DNA of 45,157 nt from Roseburia sp. 1XD42-34 (GCF_009917385.1 NZ_QWLJ01000041.1:1-45157); one strand, 5' to 3'. Counted from the stretch's first letter, positions 34,594 through 44,507 are shown. A program made the numbers and translations. Notes: a model not told the origin generated them from the sequence alone.

Positions 34594-35841
34594 ATGGCTA
34601 CATCGATTGTAATGCCGAAACTCGGCATGACGATGACAGAAGGAACGGTGGAAGAATGGCTCAAGCAGCCTGGTGATACAGTAAAAGAGGGAGAGGGAAT
34701 TGTTACCATCAGTTCTGATAAGCTGACGAGTGAAGTAGAGGCAACAGCTGATGGCGTGTTATTAAAAATTATAAAAGATGTAACCGAAGAAGCGGCAGTT
34801 GGTGAGCCAATTGGTATTCTCGGTCAAGATGGAGAAGAGGTGGGAGAAGGTGTATCGACCGCTGAAGAAACAAAAACGGAACAAGAACCAGAGGTACACC
34901 AAGAGACGATCCAACGAAGTGAACTAAATGATCAAGCTAATCAGAAAGTGGATGGTCCACAACGAAAAAGACGTATTTCACCAGCTGCTCGGAAAAAGGC
35001 AAAAGCATTAGCGATAGATATTTCAAACGTAACCGGTACTGGTCCAAAGGGAAGAATCACCCGAAGAGATATTGAACAGGCAGCAAAGCAACAAGCAGCG
35101 GCTACAATAATAGAAGAACAAACGGTAGAAAACCAAACTGCTCAAAAAAAAGCAGCTCATGTATCTGGCTTGTCGCCAATGAGAAAATCAATTGCTACAA
35201 ATATGCAGTACAGCCTTGCAACAACAGCACAATTAACTTTGCACCGAAAAGTGGATATAACAGATCTACTTGTCTTTCAAAAGAAAATGCGGGCAGAAGC
35301 AGCAGAAAATAATTTAGATATCAAACTAACATTAACTGTTTTTCTGGCAAGAGCAGTGACATTAAGCTTACAACAACATCCAGAAGTAAATACGCATTTA
35401 ATAGATGAACAACTCCATCAATATGATGTAGTACACTTAGGTATTGCAACATCGTTAGAAAATGGTTTGGTCGTCCCTGTTGTAAAACATACAGAAAGAT
35501 TACCACTTGGCAGTTTAGCAGAGCAAATTAAACAAGTAACAGAATCAGCTAGAGAGGGTAAGAATGCGGAGTTAAATGGAGCTACATTTACGATTTCCAA
35601 TTTGGGAGCGCTAGGGGTCGAATATTTTACACCCATTCTTAATCCGCCAGAAAGTGGTATTTTAGGCGTAGGTTCATTTATTAAAGAATTTACGTTAGGT
35701 GAAAATGAAGCTGTCAAGCATAAGATATCATTACCATTAAGTTTAACCTTTGATCATCGAGTCTTAGATGGATCACCAGCAGCAGCTTTCTTAAATACGA
35801 TTGCTCATTACCTAGCAAAGCCATATTTGTTATTACTATAG
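34594..35841 (+). CDS. acoC: Acetoin dehydrogenase E2 (dihydrolipoamide acetyltransferase) AcoC
   Basis: A 415-residue E2 core. The lipoyl domain (1-78) carries the lipoate lysine K43 in ISSDKLTSEVEA. A Glu/Gln-rich linker follows, then the E1/E3-binding domain (RISPAARKKAKALAIDIS with GTGPKGRITRRDI). The catalytic domain starts near 190 (SPMRKSIATNM) and ends with the active-site motif TFDHRVLDGSPAAAFL. It transfers the acetyl group to CoA. It starts 15 bases after acoB. It is the last gene of the operon and no E3 gene (acoL) follows, so dihydrolipoyl dehydrogenase must come from elsewhere. Confidence 0.95.
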   Translation: MATSIVMPKLGMTMTEGTVEEWLKQPGDTVKEGEGIVTISSDKLTSEVEATADGVLLKIIKDVTEEAAVGEPIGILGQDGEEVGEGVSTAEETKTEQEPEVHQETIQRSELNDQANQKVDGPQRKRRISPAARKKAKALAIDISNVTGTGPKGRITRRDIEQAAKQQAAATIIEEQTVENQTAQKKAAHVSGLSPMRKSIATNMQYSLATTAQLTLHRKVDITDLLVFQKKMRAEAAENNLDIKLTLTVFLARAVTLSLQQHPEVNTHLIDEQLHQYDVVHLGIATSLENGLVVPVVKHTERLPLGSLAEQIKQVTESAREGKNAELNGATFTISNLGALGVEYFTPILNPPESGILGVGSFIKEFTLGENEAVKHKISLPLSLTFDHRVLDGSPAAAFLNTIAHYLAKPYLLLL

Positions 35842-35930
35842 AGTTTAAAAGTGTAGCATAGCCCTCTATAATAGAGAAATAAACCAAAGGAATAGGCCGG
35901 TTATTTCCTCTCTTTTAGAAAAATATGGTT

Positions 35931-35975
35931 ACCACTCTTTTCAAAACCAAATTCTTAATGAAAAGAGTGGTTTTT
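35931..35975 (+). terminator. Terminator of acoABC
   Basis: ACCACTCTTTTC (35931-35942) and GAAAAGAGTGGT (35960-35971) form a perfect 12-base stem followed by TTTTTA. Confidence 0.9.
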
Positions 35976-36090
35976 ATATTATTACTTATCAACAAAAGAC
36001 GAATGTATAAATAAATGATAGAATAGTTTTAATTCATAAATTGTTAGAGGGGAAAATGACTTAGAATAGATTAAAAGGGGGCTTTTATAA

Positions 36091-37881
36091 ATGGAGCAAT
36101 CTTTACTTAAAGAATACTTGCAATTACAACACGCTTATGAACCAATGGTTATTCCCGGTCAACAAGATAAGATAACGTTTTTAACAAAAAAAACGGGATT
36201 ACCGCAAGTATGGAAAATGAATTTAGTAACCACTCAGTTGGAGCAATTTACCTATTTGCCTGATCGAGTCCTTTCTGTCTTCCACTCTCCGACAGGACAG
36301 CAAACCATCATAGGGATGGATGAGGATGGCAATGAGAAGCAACAATTTTATCTTATGGACAGCAGTGGTTGGCGGAATATTCAGGCATTAGTAGTTTCTA
36401 AACAGCATTTTCACTATTTTGGGGGTTGGTCACCTGATGGAAAGCAAATTGCATTTTCTAGCAATAGACGGTCCCCCGGTACTTTTGATATTTTCGTATT
36501 AGACCTAACGACTAAGAAACAGACCGTTGTTTTTGAATCGGATGGAAATTGTAAAGCTATTTGCTGGACAAAGGATGGAAGTCAATTGCTTATTCGGATA
36601 CCAGAAACCAACATTGAAGATAGGTTATTTTTTTTGGATCTAGCAACTGGCAACATTGTTAGACTAGGAGATGGTTCTTTAGCTAGGTTTAAAGAGGTAG
36701 AGTTAACTGCTAATGGAAAAGAAGGGTTTGTTCTCACCGACATTCAACGAGATACGCTAGCTATTTATCAATTTTCCTTACATCAACCAGCTATTTTAAC
36801 AGAAGTATTATCTGATGCTAATTGGGATATAGAAGAACTTAGGTTATCACCAAATCAAAAGCAACTAGCTTTTACCGTAAATATAGGTGGAAGATCGAAG
36901 CTCGGAGTATATCATTTGGATAATAACACTTATGACTATATAGAGACGTTACCGACAGGTGTGTATAACTCGGTGTATTGGGTGAACGATCAAGAATTAA
37001 TTTTGCATATAAAAAGCGCATTGTTACCTGGTGATATTTGGCAGCTACATGTAGAAACGGGGAGTTGCACCAGATTAACGTATATTGGTCATTCGGAGAT
37101 CACTAGCTATTTGATAGAACCGAATTTATTTACTTATCCCTCCTTTGATGGGTTAAATGTTCCTTACTTCTTTTACGGAGATGTAAAGCAATCACAACCA
37201 GCAGTGATTTATGTTCATGGAGGACCGGAATACCAAATTCGCGATGAGTTTCATCCAGTCATCCAATATTTAGCAGCAAATGGTTTTGCGGTAGCAGTCC
37301 CGAATGTACGAGGCAGTATGGGATATGGAAGAACGTATTCAAAATTGGATGATCAAAGAAAACGGATGAATGCAGTTGCAGATCTCAAGTGGTTAGTAGA
37401 AGACCTTGTTATAAATAGAGGTGTCAATCGTGAACAAATAGGGATTATGGGGCGAAGTTATGGAGGTTTTATGGTTTTAGCTGCGATTACCCACTATCCT
37501 AATTTGTGGGCAGCAGCAGTGGACATTGTCGGTATATCTCACTTCAAAACATTTTTAGAAAACACGGGTCCGTGGCGACGCAAATTAAGAGAGTATGAAT
37601 ATGGCTCTTTAAAAAAGGATGTCGGTTTTTTTGAGGAAATTGCACCACTTCGTCATACAGCAAATATACAAGCACCATTGCTTATTTTTCATGGACGAAA
37701 TGATACGCGTGTACCAGTTTCGGAAGCGGAACAATTGGCAAGCGATTTGAAGAAGCAAGGAAAAAATGTAGAATTGCTCATTTTTGAAGATGAAGGACAT
37801 CAAACTGAAAAAATGACCAACCACGTTACTATGAATGAATCGATCATAACGTTTATGCAAACACATCTAGTTAAAAAGTAA
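36091..37881 (+). CDS. S9-family serine peptidase (prolyl oligopeptidase/acylaminoacyl type)
   Basis: A 596-residue protein with an N-terminal beta-propeller (about 1-330; repeats such as GGWSPDGKQIAFSSNRR and SPNQKQLAFTVN) and a C-terminal alpha/beta hydrolase domain. HGGPEYQIRDEF supplies the oxyanion region. The catalytic triad is S456 (MGRSYGGFM), D538 (HGRNDTRVP) and H570 (EDEGHQT). No signal peptide is seen, so it is cytoplasmic. Members cleave short peptides after proline or acylated residues; exact specificity cannot be read from sequence. The start follows AAAAGGGGG. It stands alone behind the aco terminator. Confidence 0.92.
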   Translation: MEQSLLKEYLQLQHAYEPMVIPGQQDKITFLTKKTGLPQVWKMNLVTTQLEQFTYLPDRVLSVFHSPTGQQTIIGMDEDGNEKQQFYLMDSSGWRNIQALVVSKQHFHYFGGWSPDGKQIAFSSNRRSPGTFDIFVLDLTTKKQTVVFESDGNCKAICWTKDGSQLLIRIPETNIEDRLFFLDLATGNIVRLGDGSLARFKEVELTANGKEGFVLTDIQRDTLAIYQFSLHQPAILTEVLSDANWDIEELRLSPNQKQLAFTVNIGGRSKLGVYHLDNNTYDYIETLPTGVYNSVYWVNDQELILHIKSALLPGDIWQLHVETGSCTRLTYIGHSEITSYLIEPNLFTYPSFDGLNVPYFFYGDVKQSQPAVIYVHGGPEYQIRDEFHPVIQYLAANGFAVAVPNVRGSMGYGRTYSKLDDQRKRMNAVADLKWLVEDLVINRGVNREQIGIMGRSYGGFMVLAAITHYPNLWAAAVDIVGISHFKTFLENTGPWRRKLREYEYGSLKKDVGFFEEIAPLRHTANIQAPLLIFHGRNDTRVPVSEAEQLASDLKKQGKNVELLIFEDEGHQTEKMTNHVTMNESIITFMQTHLVKK

Positions 37882-38187
37882 GTGGTGAATTTACTTATGA
37901 AAATAGAAGTGCGATATTTACTTAGATAACAACTTGGCTTTTACCTCCTAGGTTTAACCAAACAGACAGATTCGTTCTTGATAAGTGGGGGATAAGTAAT
38001 AATCCCCCACTGGTGGTAACTACAAATTACCTGCTCACCCAACAAGTAGCATAATTTCCTTTACAGGATGTGCTAGAGACACTCCCAGTTTAGGGGTGTA
38101 AAAACTAGCCAAAGTAGGAGTTAACGGCTCCTCATGCTCCTGGATACTCACTTATCCACAATGAATTATTTATTTATTTATTTATTG
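37882..38187. other. Hairpin-rich spacer between S9 and M4 peptidase genes
   Basis: AGTGGGGGAT/ATCCCCCACT at 37984-38011 is a perfect ten-base stem with an eight-base loop. AGGAG/CTCCT near 38115 and GGATA/TATCC near 38143 are further stems. A tetranucleotide tract of about five TTTA units runs to the M4 stop codon (38165-38184). Together they may terminate the convergent genes, or they may be the end of an IS200/IS605-like element. No gene is present. Confidence 0.45.
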
Positions 38188-39825
38188 CTATTGAACACCA
38201 ACTTGTTCCCATGCTTCAGCAATTGCGTCTGCAGTTTCTGCATTGTATAAATCGTTTGCTGATTGAATGAGAGCTTGACGTGCGTCTAGGAAACTACTGT
38301 TGGGTGTTAAATATACAGTTAACGCTCGGTAGTAGATTTGCTCGGCTTTATCTGCGCCGATTGCTTGAATCGTATGGTAGGCTGCTTTGTTAGCAATCCC
38401 ACTATTAATATGAACACCACCCCAATCACCTTCGTTTGTATTCGGTAGATTTTGGTAATCATCCATATGATCCGGCTGATTGTAAGCAGTAGGGTCCGCT
38501 AAGCTACGAAGTGCGTCTCCTTCTTTACCGGGAGTAAATACATCCTCGCCTAGTAGCCAATCCTCTGTATCAACGAAATAGCCGAAAACATCTGCAAAAG
38601 ACTCATTTAAAGCACCAGGTTGATTTTCATATACGAGATCGGCTGTTTCCTGAATCACAGCATGTGTTAATTCGTGAGCAACAACGTCTTTTGCACCTGA
38701 TAGATAAGTGAATGTATCACCATCCCCGTTACCATAGATCATTTGGTTACCGACCCAAGCTGCGTTATTATAATCATTTCCAAAATTAACAGAGGAGCGG
38801 ATGGAAGCTCCATTATTATCATAACTTACACGATCAAAGGTATCATAATAATAATCAAATACTTCGCTAGCATAATAATGAGCATCAACAGCAGCTTTTT
38901 GCGATTCACTCGTAAACTGATTATCACTATCTGTCACATAAATGCCTGGCAGCTGATATTGACTACCGCCTTGATTATCGAATGTTTCAATTACTCCATT
39001 CATTTCTTTTGTCGTATCATATAGGTAGTAGCTATTTTGGTGTAAGAACGTATTTAAATCTTTTGTATCACCTAGTGTACCTATTCCAGTTCCAGTCTTT
39101 GCTGCCTCCTTTACTTGATTAGTGGCTTTAAGAATTTCACCATTTTCTGCGTTCACCCAGATTTTCCAGTTTGCTGGAGAAGGTTGTGCAAATTGGAGTT
39201 CAACTCGATAGGCTAATGTGTAATTCTCGTTATTTTGAAAAACTACTAGCTTGGCGTTTTCTTCAAGGGAGTTAAAAACTTCTCCAGTTAAGGACTGTAT
39301 TTGTTGGTCTGCTTCGCTACGTTTTACGTCAATATGTTTCCAAGCTTTATGAAGAGCTTCTTTTTTTGTTAATACGCGCTTTTCTCTTAATTTAGCAGGA
39401 GCATTCGGATGAAATTCACCATTTATTGCAGCTATTTTATTATGTTGATTAACGTGTACGACTACTTTGGAATCTTCTATAGGAATATTTTGAATTTTAG
39501 GTTGGTACTTATAATGTGTCATTCCAACTTCGTCAACATCCGCTGCCAAAAATTTGAGCTCTGTTTTAGGGTTTAATTTAAAAACAGCTTGATTAGCTTC
39601 AAAAAACGTGGCTACATCCTTTTCACTCGTGATATTTTGATCGGATAGTTTTCCATTAATAAAGGAAGGTACCTCTTCTTGTTTATTTTCTTCCCACAAC
39701 GTTTCAACATTTTCTTTAAGCTTCCATTTTTCATTCTCTGTAGCATTTACCATTTGACTACTACTAAGGACTAGAACTGTCGTCATCGAAGCAACGCCAA
39801 CTTTTTTTAGCCAATTTTTTTGCAC
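38188..39825 (-). CDS. Secreted M4-family neutral metalloprotease (bacillolysin-like)
   Basis: A 545-residue preproenzyme of the thermolysin family. The signal peptide (about 1-28) is KNWLKKVG then a hydrophobic stretch ending MVNA. The propeptide (to about 240) has FTP- and PepSY-like parts (LAYRVELQFAQPSPANWKIWVNAENGEIL). The mature protease has the zinc site HELTH at 384-388 with the third ligand E408 (GALNESFADVFG), and the catalytic histidine in WGGVHINSGIANKA. It would degrade extracellular protein after autoprocessing. The ATG follows AAAAGGAGAGAG on the minus strand. It converges with the S9 peptidase gene. Confidence 0.95.
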   Translation of the reverse strand: MQKNWLKKVGVASMTTVLVLSSSQMVNATENEKWKLKENVETLWEENKQEEVPSFINGKLSDQNITSEKDVATFFEANQAVFKLNPKTELKFLAADVDEVGMTHYKYQPKIQNIPIEDSKVVVHVNQHNKIAAINGEFHPNAPAKLREKRVLTKKEALHKAWKHIDVKRSEADQQIQSLTGEVFNSLEENAKLVVFQNNENYTLAYRVELQFAQPSPANWKIWVNAENGEILKATNQVKEAAKTGTGIGTLGDTKDLNTFLHQNSYYLYDTTKEMNGVIETFDNQGGSQYQLPGIYVTDSDNQFTSESQKAAVDAHYYASEVFDYYYDTFDRVSYDNNGASIRSSVNFGNDYNNAAWVGNQMIYGNGDGDTFTYLSGAKDVVAHELTHAVIQETADLVYENQPGALNESFADVFGYFVDTEDWLLGEDVFTPGKEGDALRSLADPTAYNQPDHMDDYQNLPNTNEGDWGGVHINSGIANKAAYHTIQAIGADKAEQIYYRALTVYLTPNSSFLDARQALIQSANDLYNAETADAIAEAWEQVGVQ

Positions 39826-40186
39826 ATGTCTCTCTCCTTTTTTGTGGTAATTATTGGTATTAATTTGAAGTTAATAGTATCGTAGATTTGGATGATATGC
39901 AATATACTATTCGACTTATTTTTGCATTTTTTTTATATCAATAGAACTATAAAATAATAGAAAAATGACTTGTGCTCATCTATAAAATGGAGATGGAAGT
40001 AGAGAGTATTTAGCGATAATTAGGAAAAAAATACCGGATTTGAGATAAATTTAATTTTTATTGTAATAAAAAAGTTTTGTTTAAATTTATAGAATTATAG
40101 AAATATTAATTCTTAAGAAGTATAATGGAACTAGATTAACAATGCTTGCAAAACATCAAAATCTGGAGCAAAAAGGGAGTGTTTTA
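39826..40186. other. Divergent control region between M4 protease and FdhA-like gene
   Basis: AT-rich DNA without genes. TATAAT at 40121-40126 could be the -10 for the dehydrogenase gene, but no good -35 is present. AAAGGGAGTG at 40171-40180 is the ribosome site that fixes the downstream GTG start. Confidence 0.4.
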
Positions 40187-41404
40187 GTGGTTGAAAACAG
40201 AGGTGTCGTTTATGTAGGTGCTGGAAAGGTCGAGGTGCAAGATATCCGTTATCCAGATCTAGTATTGCAGGATGGGCCGGGAGTAAATCCACTAAATGTA
40301 GGGCGAAAATGTCATCATGGCGCGGTTGTTAAAGTGGTAACGACAAATATTTGTGGTAGTGATCAGCATATGGTCCGTGGAAGAACGACGGCTCCAAGCG
40401 GTTTGGTGCTTGGACATGAAATAACTGGGGAAGTTGTTGAAGTAGGGCGCGATGTGGAATTTATCCATAAAGGAGACTTGGTATCTGTACCCTTTAACAT
40501 TGCCTGTGGGCGTTGTAGAAATTGTAAACAACAAGACACTCATATTTGTGAGAATGTAAATCCAGATAGACCAGGATCTGCCTATGGTTATGTGGACATG
40601 GGTGGTTGGGTTGGTGGTCAGTCGGAATATGTAATGATTCCATATGCTGATTTTCAACTATTAAAATTTCCTGATAAAGATCAAGCGATGGAGAAGATCC
40701 TTGATTTAACAATGTTATCTGATATTTTCCCTACTGGATATCATGGTGCAATAAGTGCTGGAGTAAAGACAGGATCGACAGTTTATGTTGCAGGTGCAGG
40801 TCCGGTAGGTTTAGCTGCTGCTCATTCAGCGCAATTACTTGGAGCTTCTGTTGTAATTGTTGGCGATCTGATTGAGGAAAGATTAGCACAAGCTCGCAGT
40901 TTTGGGTGTGAAACGATTAATCTTCGCGATCATATAAATATCGGTGAGCAAATGGAGCAAATCATTGGTATCCCAGAGGTGGATTGCGCCATTGATGCAG
41001 TTGGATTTGAAGCAAGTGGTCACGGTGAAGGAGCAAGTGAAGCTCCAGCGACTGTATTGAATACGATTATGGATATTACTCGTGCTGGAGGAAAATTGGG
41101 TATTCCAGGATTATATGTTACGGGGGACCCGGGGGGGATTGATCAGGATGCCAAAGAGGGTACGTTGAAAATTCGCTTTGGTCTTGGATTTGCAAAAGCC
41201 CATACGTTTGTGACGGGGCAAACCCCTGTGATGAAGTATCATCGTGATTTAATGAGGGCGATTTTAAGTGACAAGGCACAGATTGCAAAAGCGGTAAATG
41301 CTACATTAATATCACTGGATGAAGCACCAGCAGGATACGAGGCATTTGATGGGGGTGCTTCTAAGAAATTTGTCATTGACCCGCATGGAATGGTAAAAGC
41401 ATAG
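40187..41404 (+). CDS. Zinc-dependent dehydrogenase, glutathione-independent formaldehyde dehydrogenase type
   Basis: A 405-residue medium-chain zinc dehydrogenase. NRGVVYVGAGKVEVQDI and NICGSDQHMVRGRT match the Pseudomonas FdhA group. The catalytic zinc ligand is C56, and LGHEITGEV follows. The structural zinc site is C107, C110, C113 and C121. The Rossmann motif is VYVAGAGPVGLAAAHSAQLLGA, with GDLIEERL after it selecting NAD. The family oxidises formaldehyde or related aldehydes with NAD and without glutathione; the substrate here is inferred. GTG 40187 is chosen for its AAAGGGAGTG site and homology; an in-frame ATG at 40142 has no site. Confidence 0.88.
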   Translation: MVENRGVVYVGAGKVEVQDIRYPDLVLQDGPGVNPLNVGRKCHHGAVVKVVTTNICGSDQHMVRGRTTAPSGLVLGHEITGEVVEVGRDVEFIHKGDLVSVPFNIACGRCRNCKQQDTHICENVNPDRPGSAYGYVDMGGWVGGQSEYVMIPYADFQLLKFPDKDQAMEKILDLTMLSDIFPTGYHGAISAGVKTGSTVYVAGAGPVGLAAAHSAQLLGASVVIVGDLIEERLAQARSFGCETINLRDHINIGEQMEQIIGIPEVDCAIDAVGFEASGHGEGASEAPATVLNTIMDITRAGGKLGIPGLYVTGDPGGIDQDAKEGTLKIRFGLGFAKAHTFVTGQTPVMKYHRDLMRAILSDKAQIAKAVNATLISLDEAPAGYEAFDGGASKKFVIDPHGMVKA

Positions 41405-41460
41405 AATGAATTGCGCGTATTCCTGTTAGAAGTACAGTAACGATGCACTTTTTTAAAAAA

Positions 41461-41665
41461 AAGATAAGAAAGCATAAAATGATGTGTTTTGGGATAACGA
41501 AATAACCGAATATATACGTCCGACGCATGAGCCCAGCAACTAGACGACTTCACGAATCGCTCTATGATAAGTCATCATTGGTTCGTGCCTCACCATGATT
41601 CCTTTACCTCAGTTGCTTCGTTCCACTCGCTACGTTGCTAAACGGGCGCTCTGAGCCTTTGTTCT
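41461..41665 (+). repeat. Dispersed repeat family A, copy 4 (short variant)
   Basis: This 205-base copy begins AAGATAAGAAAGCATAAAAT 56 bases after the dehydrogenase stop and ends GAGCCTTTGTTCT. Its 3' end directly abuts the lipobox codons of the DUF4349 pseudogene. It is somewhat more diverged (TTTACCTCAGTTG in place of AAAACTTTAGTTG). Confidence 0.9.
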
Positions 41666-42547
41666 TAACCGTAGTCGCTAGTTGTTTCGAACGTTCAGAC
41701 AATAGGGATACATCCAAAACTCAAAATGAACAAGCAACAATGGAAATGCAAGTTGGAGATGGTGAAGGTAGTACAGGAAGGGATGAAGTAGAGAGTGAAG
41801 AAGAACAACCCACAAAATGTAAAGAAAATGAAGTGCCTAAAACGGACACATATAACGTTGCTGATCGAAAGGTGATTTATACTGCAGATATTAGGATAAA
41901 GGTAACAGAATATGAAATGAAAATGGCAGACCTGGAAAAGTTGATTACTAATCATAACGGCTATATTGTGGAGTCTACGAGAGATAACGATTCAGAGGAA
42001 GAAAAGCGAACAGGTTCTTTAACTGCAAGAATTCCACAAGAGCAATTTCATGTTTTTATGGATAAAGTCGAGCGGGTGATGGCAAATTATTAAAAAGAAA
42101 TGTATCAGGCCAGGATGTAACAGAAGAATACGTGGACTTAGAGTCTTGGCTCCATTCAAAAAAAGTGGTAGAAAAAAGATTGCTAGCTTTTATAGAACAA
42201 GCTGCAAAAACGGAGGATTTATTAAATATTTCAGCAGACCTTGCTAAAGTGCAGGAGGAAATAGAGCAGATTACGGGACGAATGAATTACTTGCAAAATA
42301 AAGCTGATCTAGCAACGGTTCATATTGAAGTACGAGAAAATGATGTATCCTTAAAAATAAAGATTTAAATACTTGGGAAGCAACGACACAATAATTCGTT
42401 AAAAGTACAAACTTTCTTTTGAAAATGGTTTCAGCTATATTTGTTTTTATAGCAGGAAATGTCCCAATTATTCTCTGGTTTGGTGGACTAATTACGCTAG
42501 GGGGGGTGATTATAAAAAAATGGATAAAGCGAAATCGCAGGAAGTGA
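41665..42547 (+). pseudogene. DUF4349-family lipoprotein, 5'-truncated and frameshifted
   Basis: The remains of a DUF4349 membrane-anchored lipoprotein are readable over three frames. The sequence starts inside the signal peptide (TVVASC, a lipobox), because repeat A copy 4 replaces everything upstream. VIYTADIRIKVTEYEMKMADL and GYIVESTRDN follow. Near 42075 the frame breaks; GKLLKRNVSGQDVTEEYVDLES continues in another frame into a coiled-coil-like part (KTEDLLNISADLAKVQEEI). Near 42355 it breaks again, with DLNTWEATTQ, a stop codon, then FVKSTNFLL and a final membrane helix ending WIKRNRRK. A TTG inside the repeat could start translation, but the product would stop early at 42093. Confidence 0.85.
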
Positions 42548-42795
42548 GTAGGATGCAGTAAATAAGTGTTAACGACATGGTGTTGTTACAATTGCATTAA
42601 CATATCGGACTATAAAATATTCAGAAAAAGAAGAGCGGGATAACACGATATTTAAATTCAAAAAATTATTGTTTAATTACAATTCCGTTAAACAAGTCAT
42701 AAAATTCAATACTTGGGTTGGCAAGCGCGGAGCTAGTGTTGGACAACTATTTTTATGATAAAATAAAGAAAGCCATTAAAACAAGGAGTTGGATT

Positions 42796-43146
42796 ATGAC
42801 AAAACATAAGATCTATACAATGAGTGTTGCAAGTGTCTATCCCCATTATGTTACCAAGGCGGAGAAAAAAGGACGTACGAAAACGGAAGTCGATGAAATT
42901 ATTCGTTGGTTAACAGGGTACAGCCAAGAAGAGTTAGAAGCGCAACTGGAAAAACTAACAGACTTTGAGACCTTCTTTGCGGAAGCTCCTCAAATGAATC
43001 CTTCACGGAATCTAATCAAAGGTGTAATTTGTGGAGTCCGAGTGGAAGATATCCAAGAGCCAACGATGCAGGAAATACGCTATTTGGATAAACTTATCGA
43101 TGAATTAGCAAAGGGAAAATCGATGGAAAATATTTTGCGCAAATAA
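42796..43146 (+). CDS. DUF2200 family protein
   Basis: A 116-residue soluble protein matching the DUF2200 pattern: HKIYTMSVASVYPHYVTKAEKKGRTK, EVDEIIRWLTGYSQEELEAQL, and APQMNPSRNLIKGVICGVRVEDI, ending in a charged helix. The family resembles proteins involved in DNA-binding or stress contexts only by weak association; the function is unknown. ATG 42796 follows AACAAGGAGTTGG. The intact gene is flanked by two pseudogenes. Confidence 0.88.
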   Translation: MTKHKIYTMSVASVYPHYVTKAEKKGRTKTEVDEIIRWLTGYSQEELEAQLEKLTDFETFFAEAPQMNPSRNLIKGVICGVRVEDIQEPTMQEIRYLDKLIDELAKGKSMENILRK

Positions 43147-43494
43147 TGGTAAACGAAGAAGCCTGATTCTTTGTATAAAATATAAATAAATCAATCAATG
43201 CTTTTTGTAAGTGGATACGTAGGCGACATAAGTGATGTGGTTGTATAGGTGAAAGAGGGTATTGCGCTTCATTCTATTTCATTAATTCAGGCAGAAAATC
43301 AGTTGAGGCTCGTTAAACGTTGAACAAAGTAGAAAATTAACTATTAGAGATAAGATGAAACTTGAGACTATAACAGTGAACGTTACAGATTTATGTGTTT
43401 TATAGATATTCAAAGAAATGTGTTCGCTTTTGCCATAGGGTTGGTCCATTTTGTTGAACAGTTTACAACAGGTAGATAGAGAGAGGAATCAATA
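43147..43494. other. Gene-free stretch before the CPBP pseudogene
   Basis: No convincing frame, hairpin or operator was seen. The only feature is the AGAGAGGAATC ribosome-site candidate just before 43495. Confidence 0.35.
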
Positions 43495-44295
43495 GTGAAA
43501 AGGTTCATAAGCACTATTTTAAAAACAATTATTTTTTTTATGAGCTGGGCAATTTTAATTTCTTTTACACCGCATATATCAACGAAAAAGCCAGCGTTAT
43601 TACGGCTATGGTGGGAATTTACTCCGCTTATTGTAGTGATTTTATTATCGGTCTTTTTTGTTTTGATAATAGAAAGGGGAAAAATAAACATCCCTGTAAC
43701 ATCACGGTTCTTTAAAAATTTTCTAATAGGTGTTTCTTATGGTTAGGTAGTGTAGTAGCTGTTCTTCTGTTTACAAAAACAATGAATATACAAGGACAAA
43801 ACAGCATTGATTACTTATGGATTTGGATTGCTGCTGCCTTCTTGAATGCTGGAATGCAAGAATTATTGGTAAGAGGATATTTATACCAATTATGGAAGGG
43901 GAAATATAATATAATCGTCGCCACAGCTGCCACTACGATATTATTTACCGCGATGCACGGTGGCGCATTTGAAGCAGGTATTATCCCCGTACTGAATGTT
44001 GTTTCAATGAGTATATTTGTAACATTGCTGTTAGAATATACAGGTACTATAGTTGCTCCCAATCATTGCTCATTTCATTTGGAATGTAATAGGAGCGATT
44101 ATCCTCGGTGGCGTTTCATTGGCAAGTGATTATCCAAATCTCTTCACCAGTACGTTCCACGGTAATCTATTAATATCAGGTGGCATTTATAAAATGGAGG
44201 GTAGTATTATAGTTTTAGTCGTTCATTTAATCCTGATTACATACTTGTTCATCTTAAATAAAAAAAGTCCAGCCAAAAAGGATTTGTTTCTGTAA
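43495..44295 (+). pseudogene. CPBP-family intramembrane protease, double frameshift
   Basis: Three consecutive frames together encode one CPBP (CAAX-like) membrane protease. Frame one (43495-43746) gives the first two helices and stops after GVSYG. A one-base loss there shifts to WLGSVVAVLLFTKT and on to AGMQELLVRGYLYQLW, the first catalytic motif, where the usual EE is QE. FTAMHGGAFEAG carries the second motif. At about 44062 one extra C in CCC shifts the frame again; PIIAHFIWNVIG with the third motif and the last helix continue to 44295. With both shifts no functional protease is expected. Confidence 0.85.
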
Positions 44296-44475
44296 TCGGG
44301 TACGGTCGTTAGAAAAATTTAAGAAACTAAACTTTTTATGACTAAATATATAACGTTTCACAAATTAAGAAACGACTATAAGCCAATTTTTTTCTAACCG
44401 TAATATAAAACATGAGGGTTAATGATATTTGCAGCAAACTTTGCTTACCATAAAAAAAGTAATAATCTTAGTATG

Positions 44476-44507
44476 AACTGTAGTATTCGTGTGTACTGCA
44501 GTTTTTT
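44476..44507 (+). terminator. Intrinsic terminator
   Basis: AACTGTAGTA (44476-44485) pairs with TACTGCAGTT (44494-44503), one G-U pair, followed by TTTTTT. It would end transcription from the CPBP region before the next repeat. Confidence 0.75.

Noticed and set aside
41635..42093. Apparent 152-residue gene starting inside repeat A copy 4
   Set aside because: The first residues come from the repeat, the frame ends at a frameshift, and the DUF4349 match continues in another frame; treated as a pseudogene.
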